Shown: positions 18,809 to 26,176 of the stretch, piece by piece
Position numbering within the stretch: the first letter of the stretch is position 1
Layout: each line of letters begins with the position of its first letter
Source: Moritella yayanosii
GTDB lineage: Bacteria > Pseudomonadota > Gammaproteobacteria > Enterobacterales > Moritellaceae
Reading direction: 5' to 3'
Assembly: GCF_900465055.1 (NCBI RefSeq)
Contig: NZ_LS483250.1
Span: 434,001-498,000 of the forward strand
Length of the DNA stretch: 64,000 nucleotides
Position numbers and translations under genes: made by a program
The notes under the pieces: model-generated
Seen by the model: the letters and a program-made list of their open reading frames with translations, nothing else
Told to the model about the DNA's origin: nothing
The model's database searches: none

Positions 18809-20062
18809 TTACTTAGTGTTAATATCGGTGTTCACTTCAACATTATCAACAACATGGTTATCACCTAATTCATCAGGCAATATTAAGTTAAGAATAATCG
18901 CTACGATACCGCATAGACTCACACCTTGAAGGCTGAAATCGCCAATACCAAATGCCATCCCACCAATACCGAATACTAATGTCACCGCCACAATGATTAA
19001 GTTGCGAGATTTGTGTAGATCGACACGGTTAGTAATAAGGATATTAAGACCTACGGTTGCGATTGTACCGAACAGTAAGATCATGATGCCACCCATTACT
19101 GGTACCGGGAAGGTTTGCAGCAACGCCCCGAGTTTACCCACAAAAGCCAACACGATTGCGATCACCGCTGCCCATGTCATGATGGCAGGGTTGAATGCTT
19201 TGGTTAGTATCACAGCACCTGTTACTTCACTGTAGGTGGTATTTGGTGGCGCGCCAAACATAGACGCAGCCATTGTCGCCAGTCCGTCACCAGCAAGGGT
19301 ACGATGCAAACCTGGTTTTTTAAGGTAGTCTTTACCTGTCGCATTAGAGATAGCGAGAATGTCACCAACATGTTCAATCGCAGGGGCTAATGCCACAGGG
19401 ATCATAAACAATATCGCATTGATGTTAAATTCTGGGTAAGTAAAGTTTGGCAGTGATAACCAGCTTGCTTGAGCAACAGGCGTAAAATCAATAATGCCAT
19501 AAGCCAAACTTGCTATGTAACCAGCCACAATACCGGCCATAATTGGCATAAGTTTAAGCAAACCTTTACCAAAAACACTTACCGCAATCGTGGTGAATAA
19601 TGAGATAGCCGCAATGATAATGGCAACTTCATTATCAATTAACTGTATTGCTCCGTCACCCGTTTTGCCCATTGCCATATTCACTGCAACAGGAGATAAG
19701 CCTAGACCAATTACCATGATCACAGGACCCACAACGACTGGAGGCAGTAACTTATGAATGATACTAACACCGCGAAATTTAATCACGACTGACAATAATA
19801 CATAAGTAAAACCGGCCGCCATTAAACCACCCATCGTGCTGGCAATACCCCAAGTTTGCACGCCGAACATGATCGGGGCAATAAAAGCAAAAGAGGAAGC
19901 AAGAAAGACAGGGACAGAACGTTTAGTAATAATTTGAAAAACCAAGGTACCGAGACCAGCACCGAAAAGAGCGACATTTGGATCCAAGCCAGTAAGCAGT
20001 GGAACTAGTACGAGGGCACCAAATGCGACAAAAAGCATTTGTAGACCGAGCAAAACTTGCAT
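18809..20062 (-). CDS. uraA: Uracil:H+ symporter, NCS2 family (UraA-like)
   Basis: Inner-membrane nucleobase permease, 417 residues. It follows UraA through AFGALVLVPLLTGLDPNVALF, SSFAFIAPIMFGVQ, the substrate-site motif PVALAPAIEHVGDILAISN, LHRTLAGDGLATMAASMFGAPPNTTYSE and PVPVMGGIMILLFG. The N-terminus is about 12 residues shorter than E. coli UraA; the ATG at 20062 has GGAGA just upstream and no better start is in frame. Xanthine and other NCS2 substrates are possible, but the GAPPNTTYSE text fits the uracil branch. It is single, divergent from the Crp/Fnr gene, and not adjacent to upp. Confidence 0.9.
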   Translation of the reverse strand: MQVLLGLQMLFVAFGALVLVPLLTGLDPNVALFGAGLGTLVFQIITKRSVPVFLASSFAFIAPIMFGVQTWGIASTMGGLMAAGFTYVLLSVVIKFRGVSIIHKLLPPVVVGPVIMVIGLGLSPVAVNMAMGKTGDGAIQLIDNEVAIIIAAISLFTTIAVSVFGKGLLKLMPIMAGIVAGYIASLAYGIIDFTPVAQASWLSLPNFTYPEFNINAILFMIPVALAPAIEHVGDILAISNATGKDYLKKPGLHRTLAGDGLATMAASMFGAPPNTTYSEVTGAVILTKAFNPAIMTWAAVIAIVLAFVGKLGALLQTFPVPVMGGIMILLFGTIATVGLNILITNRVDLHKSRNLIIVAVTLVFGIGGMAFGIGDFSLQGVSLCGIVAIILNLILPDELGDNHVVDNVEVNTDINTK

Positions 20063-20305
20063 TTTTTTTCTCCATTTGTGAACAAACCGCTGGAAGGTAG
20101 CACAAAAGGATTTTAATTCATATTAAAAATAGATAAACCGCTACTTTTTAGGTGGTAAGTCAAATTAGACATTGTTACGTGATTGGTTATCGTTATAAGT
20201 GCGCTTGTTTAAAACCAAAATCGTGGCATTATATTGACTCGTATCATTTGTTTAACGCTATCTTCCATATATGCCGATAACATTCGTATTTAAAGGTCTA
20301 ACCCC

Positions 20306-21046
20306 ATGATCACCGACAGTCATATCATTGATATAGTATCAACACATCATTTGTTTTCGGCACTCACTGACGCTGAATTTAAGCAGTTATTTGCTACAGC
20401 AAAAAGATTTAAAGTGGAACCATTAGAGAACGTATTTCACCAAGGTGATGAAGCCAATCGATTTTACCTCGTGTTACGCGGACACCTTAAACTTTATCGT
20501 ACTAGCCCAAGTGGCCAAGAGAAAGTGGTTGAAGTAATGCGCCAAGGTAATACCTTTGCTGAAGCATTAATGTTTAACAATAAGCCATTTTATCCGGTTG
20601 CCGCACAGGCCGTATCGGAAAGTGACCTGATTGCGATTGATAATGAAACATATTTAAAGATACTCAAGATTAATCCTGAAGCTGGTATCGCAATTATGGC
20701 GAATATGAGTATTCGTTTACACCATGATTTGAATGAAATTGAGATGTTGTCGGTTGAAAATGCTAAAAACCGCTTACTCTTATTCCTATTAAAAAACCTA
20801 CAAGATAACAACGGTAATGAAGGTATTATTGAACTGGATATACCAAAACGTACGCTCGCATCGTTATTGTCCATTCAACCCGAAACGTTCTCTCGCTTGC
20901 TTAAAAAAATGACCAAAGAAGGTTTAATCGAAGAGCGAAAAGGGCTTATTCGCATTGTTGATATTGACGCGTTATATGCGGCGTCGGGTATTCCACTACA
21001 ATCGGTGACGGGTAATATTCCTACGAAATTCGTACCGGGTGAGTAA
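20306..21046 (+). CDS. Crp/Fnr family transcription regulator
   Basis: 246 residues: cyclic-nucleotide-type sensor fold (about 15-125, LENVFHQGDEANRFYLVLRGHLKLYRTSPSGQEKVVEVM) and winged helix (about 150-220, IPKRTLASLLSIQPETFSRLLKKMTKEGLI with a recognition helix of ETFSRLL type). The sensor lacks the N-terminal cysteine set of Fnr, so an oxygen-sensing iron-sulfur cluster is not expected. The layout resembles Dnr/NnrR-type nitric-oxide or redox regulators, but the ligand cannot be read from sequence. It is followed after 3 bases by fetB, so they are almost certainly co-transcribed. Confidence 0.88.
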   Translation: MITDSHIIDIVSTHHLFSALTDAEFKQLFATAKRFKVEPLENVFHQGDEANRFYLVLRGHLKLYRTSPSGQEKVVEVMRQGNTFAEALMFNNKPFYPVAAQAVSESDLIAIDNETYLKILKINPEAGIAIMANMSIRLHHDLNEIEMLSVENAKNRLLLFLLKNLQDNNGNEGIIELDIPKRTLASLLSIQPETFSRLLKKMTKEGLIEERKGLIRIVDIDALYAASGIPLQSVTGNIPTKFVPGE

Positions 21047-21049
21047 GTT

Positions 21050-21784
21050 GTGAATAATGCTGTGCAGGTGATCTCGTTTAGCCATTTAGCGTTTGCATTT
21101 ATTCCCGTCTTAGTGGCGTTGGCGATCTTATTGCAATGGCGATTACCGATTAAAAATGGTTTGTATGCTTTATCTCGTATGTTGATCCAGCTGTTATTAA
21201 TTGGTTATTTTTTATCTTATATCTTTGAGTCACATAGTGCCGGAATTGTCGTTGGTGTACTGCTAATTATGGTGATAGCCTCCAGTTGGATTGCTTTAGG
21301 CGCGGTGCCAGACCAACGCTGGAAAATGTATAAATATGCGTTAGCCGCGGTGATCTTAGGCGGCGGTTTTACCTTATTTATTATGAGTGTGGGTGTACTT
21401 GGCCTAGACCCTTGGTATAACCCCCAATATATGGTGCCACTCGCGGGAATGGCATTTGCGAATGCAATGAACAGTGTCAGCTTATCCGCAGAGCGTTTAC
21501 ATGCCGAAATGCGGCGAGGAGAAGATTATCTTATCGCACGTCGTATTGCGCTAAAAGCATCGTTAATTCCGATCATAAATGCACTGTTTGCTGTCGGGTT
21601 AGTGTCTTTGCCTGGCATGATGACGGGGCAGATCCTTTCTGGCGTTTCGCCGTTTATTGCTGTGCGTTATCAGATAATGATCATGTGCATGATGTTCGGT
21701 TCATCGGTGATCTCCGCTGCATTTTTCTTATCGTTGATAAAACCTTTGATGTCGACTAAACCTGTTATGCTGAATAAAAATTAA
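21050..21784 (+). CDS. FetB/YbbM family ABC permease (UPF0014)
   Basis: 244-residue membrane protein of the family of E. coli FetB, the permease of an iron exporter (FetAB) linked to oxidative-stress resistance. Seven hydrophobic segments; family text SRMLIQLLLIGYFLSYIF, GMAFANAMNSVSLSAERL, RRGEDYLIARRIALKASLIP and SLPGMMTGQILSGVSP. It starts at a GTG 3 bases after the regulator's stop, indicating coupled expression. The ATPase partner FetA is not beside it, so either it is encoded elsewhere or the permease works with another ATPase; iron as substrate is inference from the family. Confidence 0.85.
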   Translation: MNNAVQVISFSHLAFAFIPVLVALAILLQWRLPIKNGLYALSRMLIQLLLIGYFLSYIFESHSAGIVVGVLLIMVIASSWIALGAVPDQRWKMYKYALAAVILGGGFTLFIMSVGVLGLDPWYNPQYMVPLAGMAFANAMNSVSLSAERLHAEMRRGEDYLIARRIALKASLIPIINALFAVGLVSLPGMMTGQILSGVSPFIAVRYQIMIMCMMFGSSVISAAFFLSLIKPLMSTKPVMLNKN

Positions 21785-21849
21785 GTTGTACAATACTGAT
21801 ACTTATCATCATGACTATAACCACGTTGTAAAATAAAGTAGAGGCTTCA

Positions 21850-22719
21850 ATGAAAATAGTTAAATTATGGTATATATTTTCTATGCTTATTTTCGGTGTG
21901 GCTAATAGCGTGCATGCGACATCATCGGTATGGAAGGTGAGTAACGGCAAATCAAGTTTATATCTGGGTGGGACGGTGCATGTTTTAAGGGCCGATGATT
22001 ACCCGTTACCAGCCGAGTTTGACCAAGCCTATGCATTGGCTGATACCTTGGTATTAGAAACTGATATGGCTAAATTAGCAAGCCCTCAATTCCAGCAAGC
22101 GATGCTACGCCAGCTTAGTTATTCTGAAGGTCAAAATTTAACGCAACACTTAACGCCTGAAACATATGAACTGTTAACTGCATATTGCGAGTCTCGCGGT
22201 ATAGGTATGCAGGTCATTAATAACTTTAAACCGAGCATGATCTCGTTAATGTTAACCATGATTGAATTACAGCGTCTCAATTTCACTGGTATGGGTGTTG
22301 ATCAGTACTATAATGATAAGGCCATCGCAGATGCTAAACCCTTAGGTAAGTTAGAAACTGTTGAGGAGCAACTGACGTTTATTGCCAGTATGGGTAAAGA
22401 CAAAGAGGATGCTTTGATCCGCTACAGTTTAGAAGATTTAAAAACACTGCCAATATTTATGCAAGAAATGAAAGTGGCATGGCGTAATGGTGATCCGCAA
22501 GCATTGGTTGATCTTGCCATCACGCCTTTGATTAAAGATTTTCCCGACATCTATCAATCACTATTAGTACAGCGTAATAACAACTGGCTACCCCAAATTG
22601 AAGCGATGTTTAATAATCAACAAACGGAATTAATCCTGGTTGGAACGCTACATTTGGTTGGTAAAGATGGTTTGTTACAGCGACTCGAAGCTGCTGGGTA
22701 TAAGATCTCGCCGTTATAA
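21850..22719 (+). CDS. TraB/GumN family protein, exported
   Basis: 289 residues starting with a signal peptide (KLWYIFSMLIFGVANSVHA, cleavage likely after AHA-like VHA). Mature protein has the two family GxxH motifs: YLGGTVHVLRADDYPLP near the N-terminus and LILVGTLHLVGKDGLLQRLEAAGY at the C-terminus, plus KPSMISLMLTMIELQRLNFTGMGVDQYYNDKA. TraB/GumN (TIKI-like) proteins are thought to be metal-dependent peptidases; the substrate is unknown. Stands alone after fetB with its own ribosome site region. Confidence 0.9.
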   Translation: MKIVKLWYIFSMLIFGVANSVHATSSVWKVSNGKSSLYLGGTVHVLRADDYPLPAEFDQAYALADTLVLETDMAKLASPQFQQAMLRQLSYSEGQNLTQHLTPETYELLTAYCESRGIGMQVINNFKPSMISLMLTMIELQRLNFTGMGVDQYYNDKAIADAKPLGKLETVEEQLTFIASMGKDKEDALIRYSLEDLKTLPIFMQEMKVAWRNGDPQALVDLAITPLIKDFPDIYQSLLVQRNNNWLPQIEAMFNNQQTELILVGTLHLVGKDGLLQRLEAAGYKISPL

Positions 22720-22826
22720 TCGATAAAAATCGTGGTGAAAGCCAAAAATGGGCATTGGATTTTAGGAAGGTATTGATAGTTAGGATATGATACTTGTTAA
22801 CTTATTATTATGTTTGAAGACTATCT

Positions 22827-23603
22827 ATGCTGAAAATTTTTCGTTCTAAGCCGCTCATTGACGACGCCAGTTGTGAATGGATGTTTGATACTTTTGAGTG
22901 GGCGTTAACACATTTCGACCCACAAGAATTTTTTCAGCGCAGTCAGTTGATCCAACCAACGAATAATTTTTTTCCCGGTAATATCGACAGCCGTCACGGC
23001 ATGGCAGAAACCATTTTTGATCACGTAGTTAAATATGCAGGATTAAGCCATTGGCCGCTACAGTTACAAGCACCGCAGAGTTTCAGTAGCCAACCGCCTG
23101 CATTGCTCCATTTATCTGTTATTAAACGAAATTCATCTGCGCCTAACACTTTGCCTGCATTGATCGTATCTCAGCCTTTAGCCATTACCTACAATCCACA
23201 GCAGGCATCAAAGCCGGGTGATCTAGCCTCGAGTTATGCCCATCATTTAGCCCAACATATTGTGGCTCAATCCCAACAATTACCGCCAGGTGGAGCTGAA
23301 TATTTTAATGCGAGCACCGAGATAGTGGCTATTTTTATGGGTTTTGGGATCATGATGGCGAACTCTGCTTATACTTTCAGGGGCGGTTGTGGCAGTTGTT
23401 ATAATGCGCAAGCCAATCGACAAGCCAGTTTGTCAGAAGACAATGTCGTCTTTGCATTAGCCCTGTTTTGCCGATTAAAAGGCATTTCAACCAGCGACGC
23501 GACCCGTAATTTGAAAGGTTATTTAAGACGTGATTTTAAACAGGCATTAAAGCAAATTGAGCGAGAGCCAGTGCGCTTACAGCAGTTATTGGCGTTAAAG
23601 TAG
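22827..23603 (+). CDS. Conserved protein of unknown function with a CGSC motif
   Basis: 258 residues. I do not recognise a characterised family. No signal peptide or membrane segment at the N-terminus (MLKIFRSKPLIDDASCEWMF), so cytoplasmic. Notable features are an acidic/aromatic N-terminal part with FDTFEWALTHFDPQEFF and FPGNIDSRHGMAETIFDHVVKYAGL, and a C-terminal part with EIVAIFMGFGIMMANSAYTFRGGCGSCYN. The two cysteines in CGSC could be redox-active or bind metal; that is inference. The reading frame is long, intact and has ordinary codon use, so the gene is real. Confidence 0.75.
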   Translation: MLKIFRSKPLIDDASCEWMFDTFEWALTHFDPQEFFQRSQLIQPTNNFFPGNIDSRHGMAETIFDHVVKYAGLSHWPLQLQAPQSFSSQPPALLHLSVIKRNSSAPNTLPALIVSQPLAITYNPQQASKPGDLASSYAHHLAQHIVAQSQQLPPGGAEYFNASTEIVAIFMGFGIMMANSAYTFRGGCGSCYNAQANRQASLSEDNVVFALALFCRLKGISTSDATRNLKGYLRRDFKQALKQIEREPVRLQQLLALK

Positions 23604-23641
23604 TATAACTACACCGTAAGTAGATAGAAACGAGAGAGCGA

Positions 23642-24260
23642 ATGATCAAACCTGAGCGAGTTAAAGCTAGATTACAGACGACATTAAGAGCTAAATCGAA
23701 AGTGATGTCGAAATGGATCTCGACTTGTGTGATGGCTGTATTGCTAACCGCATGTGTAAGTGATGGCCGATATGATAATACCGATAGTGAGGCTGTATCA
23801 CCAGATAAAGCGGTTGAGCAAGTTACTCCGCCTTCCTCAAAACCGACGAGAAGGCTTGGTCCAGAGCCAACCCCAGGTTTTAAGCGTCAGATGCTAGCCG
23901 CGGTGAATGCTGCTCGTGTCAGCGGTTGCCCCTGTGGTATGGGATGAGCAATTACAGCAATCAGCTTATGCCCATTCGCAAAATATGGCCGCTGGTGATT
24001 ATTTCAATCATCGAGATAAACAAGGCCATCGAGTTGGAGAGCGGACTTATGCCGCTGGGTATAATTGGCGTGCTGCGGGTGAGAATATTGCAGCCGGTCA
24101 GCTCGAGGCTAGCGTTGTCATCCAGGGCTGGTTAGGCAGTAAAGGGCATTGCTTGAATATTATGGATGCGGAGTATTCGCAAATGGGCATGGCGCCTTAT
24201 ACTAATAAAAATTCCTATTATGGGATTTATTGGACACAGGTATTAGCGACGCCGTTATAG
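23642..24260 (+). pseudogene. CAP/SCP-domain lipoprotein, frameshifted
   Basis: Two frames together make one CAP (cysteine-rich secretory/PR-1 type) lipoprotein. Frame one (23642-23947) holds a lipobox signal, VMAVLLTACVSDG, a proline-rich linker and the start of the CAP domain, FKRQMLAAVNAARVSG, then ends after CPCGMG. Frame two (readable from about 23925 to 24260) continues PVVWDEQLQQSAYAHSQNMA, YFNHRDKQGHRVGERTYAAG, GENIAAGQ, GWLGSKGHCLNIM and YWTQVLATPL, all classic CAP motifs. The shift lies near 23920-23945, at the loop that usually carries a CG pair, so a few codons may also be missing. Sequencing error or a recent mutation are both possible. An inner ATG at 23705 may be the true start. 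Confidence 0.8.
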
Positions 24261-24316
24261 CAAAAGACCCTACTCATGATAAGTAAGGTCTTAATTTAAA
24301 GCGTTAGAATTACTAA

Positions 24317-24397
24317 CTACTCTGAATCTTGTTCCGTTTCTTCAACTTTTTTTGTTTCTTCTTGATCTTGTCCACCACAGCCACCACAACAACTCAT
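24317..24397 (-). CDS. Short cysteine/glycine-rich peptide (26 residues)
   Basis: Reverse-strand frame starting MSCCGGCGGQDQEETKK and ending in an acidic tail EQDSE. A good ribosome site, GAGGA, lies 9 bases upstream of the ATG. Three cysteines in a CCGGC core and a highly charged remainder suggest a small metal-binding or redox peptide. Similar CCGGCGG-starting short proteins are, as far as I recall, left unnamed in marine gammaproteobacteria; function unknown. It stands alone between the CAP gene and the TetR gene. Confidence 0.6.
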   Translation of the reverse strand: MSCCGGCGGQDQEETKKVEETEQDSE

Positions 24398-24650
24398 AAT
24401 AATATCCTCTTTGTTCGATAAATTTAGTGTTAAGTAAAATACCCTGTCACTATAACTAAATGTATGACCCAAGTAATTGACTAATGTCATGTCGGTGAAT
24501 AAAGCGTTCGTTTAATCATACTTTTTTAATCAACGTGGATGATTAAAAATTGTTATATTTATTATTCCCCCCAGTGTCAGAATAGTTGCATTGTTTCAAT
24601 GTTATGCATCAGTTTGCGCTTATCGATAACCAGACATGGCGTATCTAATT

Positions 24651-25229
24651 CTAATTTATTTTTAGAGCAAGGATCTTAGTCACAGCGGGGATGCATGCCT
24701 TGCCTGCGTTTTTATTTCCTTCGACTAAAGCTGAAACAATAGCCCCTTCTTTAAGCATGAAAATCATGTCTGTAAGCGAGCTTACGTCTTCTGGATTTTC
24801 TATAAATAAACTAATTTTGTTCTTTATTAATGATCTGATGGCTTGTTTATGCGAACGACAGTACTGACGTATCAGAGAGTCGGTTACGCTGTATTCGGCG
24901 GCTGTATTGATAAAAAAACAACCTCTAAATGGGCTAAGTTCTGGCACCTTGTTATTAAACCAATCGTCTAAACCGTAAAATAGTGCAAGTATGGCGTTTT
25001 CGCCTAACTCTTCACTATCAATAATATCCTTAAACCACTGATTAAAAATACTATCTCGATATTCAAGAGTCGCTAATACCAGATCATCCTTACTAGAAAA
25101 GTGACTATATAGCGTTTTCTTCGCAATACCGGACTGCTTCAATATTTCATTAATACCAACAGAATTAACGCCTTTGCTATAAAAAAGTTGTAAGGCTGTT
25201 TGAATTAATACTAATTTCTTTTCATTCAT
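24651..25229 (-). CDS. TetR family repressor, probably of the divergent HPP gene
   Basis: 192 residues. The N-terminal helix-turn-helix is typical: ALQLFYSKGVNSVGINEILKQSGIAKKTLYSHFSSKDDLVLATLEYRD (residues about 12-60, quoted in part by its motifs GINEILK and TLYSHF). The rest is the helical ligand domain, with cysteines at FRGCFFI and RQYCRSH that could sense electrophiles. It is divergent from the HPP-family gene, with a twin palindromic operator between them, so local repression of both genes is the natural inference. Confidence 0.9.
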   Translation of the reverse strand: MNEKKLVLIQTALQLFYSKGVNSVGINEILKQSGIAKKTLYSHFSSKDDLVLATLEYRDSIFNQWFKDIIDSEELGENAILALFYGLDDWFNNKVPELSPFRGCFFINTAAEYSVTDSLIRQYCRSHKQAIRSLIKNKISLFIENPEDVSSLTDMIFMLKEGAIVSALVEGNKNAGKACIPAVTKILALKIN

Positions 25230-25254
25230 GAATAACCCCTTGTTATGAAATATG

Positions 25255-25307
25255 TTGACACATGTAGACCACTCTGTCTACTATGACGGGTAGACAGAGT
25301 GGTCTAC
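25255..25307 (+). promoter_or_regulatory. Promoter with twin TetR-type operators
   Basis: GTAGACCACTCTGTCTAC (25264-25281) and GTAGACAGAGTGGTCTAC (25290-25307) are exact reverse complements of each other, and each is itself a GTAGAC-N6-GTCTAC palindrome. A promoter TTGACA (25255-25260), 18-base spacer, TACTAT (25279-25284) overlaps the first operator. The site lies between the divergent TetR and HPP genes. Confidence 0.75.
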
Positions 25308-25322
25308 ACAAAAGGAGATTAT

Positions 25323-25781
25323 ATGAAAAAATTTGTTTTTCCGATTATTGCGGGCACTTTTGCAACGCTAACTATCGGTGTTTTGGCTTATTTAGGTAGT
25401 ATTACAAATTCTGTACTGTGGTTAATGGCCCCCTTTGGCGCTACGGTTGTCTTAGTTTTTGGCGTACCTAAAAGTCCACGTGCTCAGCCTAAGAATGTTA
25501 TTTTTGGGCACTTATTAACAGCGTTTATCGGTGTGTTATTTGTTGAATATGTTGGCGTGGCACCTTGGTCGCTGGCTATTGCAACGGGATTAGCGGTTAC
25601 TATTATGCTACTGACAAACACAACGCACCCGCCAGCTGGGGCAAACCCCATGGTTATTATGCTAGCAGGTCAAAGCTGGGCATTCTTATTTAATCCTGTG
25701 CTGATCGGAGCATGCGTGATTGTTGGTTTAGGGTTAATATTAAATAAATTGAGAACATCGTATTTTGAAAGTAGTGACTGA
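25323..25781 (+). CDS. HPP family membrane protein
   Basis: 152 residues from the ATG at 25323, chosen because AAGGAG lies 7 bases upstream; a longer frame begins 24 bases earlier without one. The HPP signature is present as NTTHPPAGANPMVIMLAG, with SVLWLMAPFGATVVLVFGVPKSPRAQPKNVIFGH before it; four hydrophobic segments. Some HPP proteins are linked to nitrite transport in chloroplasts, but the bacterial role is not settled. Expression is likely controlled by the divergent TetR protein through the twin operators. Confidence 0.88.
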   Translation: MKKFVFPIIAGTFATLTIGVLAYLGSITNSVLWLMAPFGATVVLVFGVPKSPRAQPKNVIFGHLLTAFIGVLFVEYVGVAPWSLAIATGLAVTIMLLTNTTHPPAGANPMVIMLAGQSWAFLFNPVLIGACVIVGLGLILNKLRTSYFESSD

Positions 25782-25790
25782 AGGATTATC

Positions 25791-25863
25791 ATGAAAAAAA
25801 TGTTTACTGTTTGATTGTAACGGTACTTTGGTTGACAGTGAAAGGCCCTGCAATCAGGGCTTT
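25791..25863 (+). pseudogene. HAD phosphatase, 5-prime remnant with poly-A slip
   Basis: The DNA just after the HPP stop reads, in one frame from 25807, LFDCNGTLVDSERPCNQGF, the first catalytic motif of HAD-superfamily phosphatases (DxDGTLVDSE, here with N for the second D). The start codon ATG at 25791 is one base out of frame because of a run of seven A; removing one A gives MKKCLLFDCNGTLVDSE. The rest of the gene is missing. It was probably co-transcribed with HPP. Confidence 0.6.
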
Positions 25864-26014
25864 ATCGCTAATAGGCTCAGTAGTAATTTGATGGTAAACA
25901 GTAATCGATTGTTGTCAGCTAGGCCACGTAATTTAGTCCCGACGAATGAGCCTATGATTGCACCCCGTCGCGCCGACGATAAGCCCTAAATCGGTAGCCT
26001 GGTTCACCGTTTTC
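25854..26014 (-). pseudogene. Possible C-terminal remnant of a small membrane permease
   Basis: On the minus strand a frame ending at 25854 reads GAIIGSFVGTKLRGLADNNR, then LLFTIKLLLSLLAIKP and stop; restoring one base at the GGGG near 25966 joins it to LGLIVGAT upstream. The pattern of glycine-rich helix, basic loop and leucine-rich last helix resembles the end of TauE/SafE (TSUP) permeases. The match is by eye only. Confidence 0.3.
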
Positions 26015-26176
26015 GATGAACGTTTTAACTACCACGCCGTTTTTATAACGTGCGTTATGCGATTTATAAACGTTTGGACTCATAAAATTTAATTTTTAAA
26101 TGAAAATAGTCGCTCTTTATTAAATAAGCTCGATTTTCTTAATCGGGATGATTGTAAGAATTAAAGAAGGTGATTA

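Noticed and set aside
25952-26083. Minus-strand frame of 43 codons starting MSPNVYKSHNARYKNGVVVK
   Set aside because: Protein-like but no ribosome site, and it overlaps a better explanation in another frame (permease tail).
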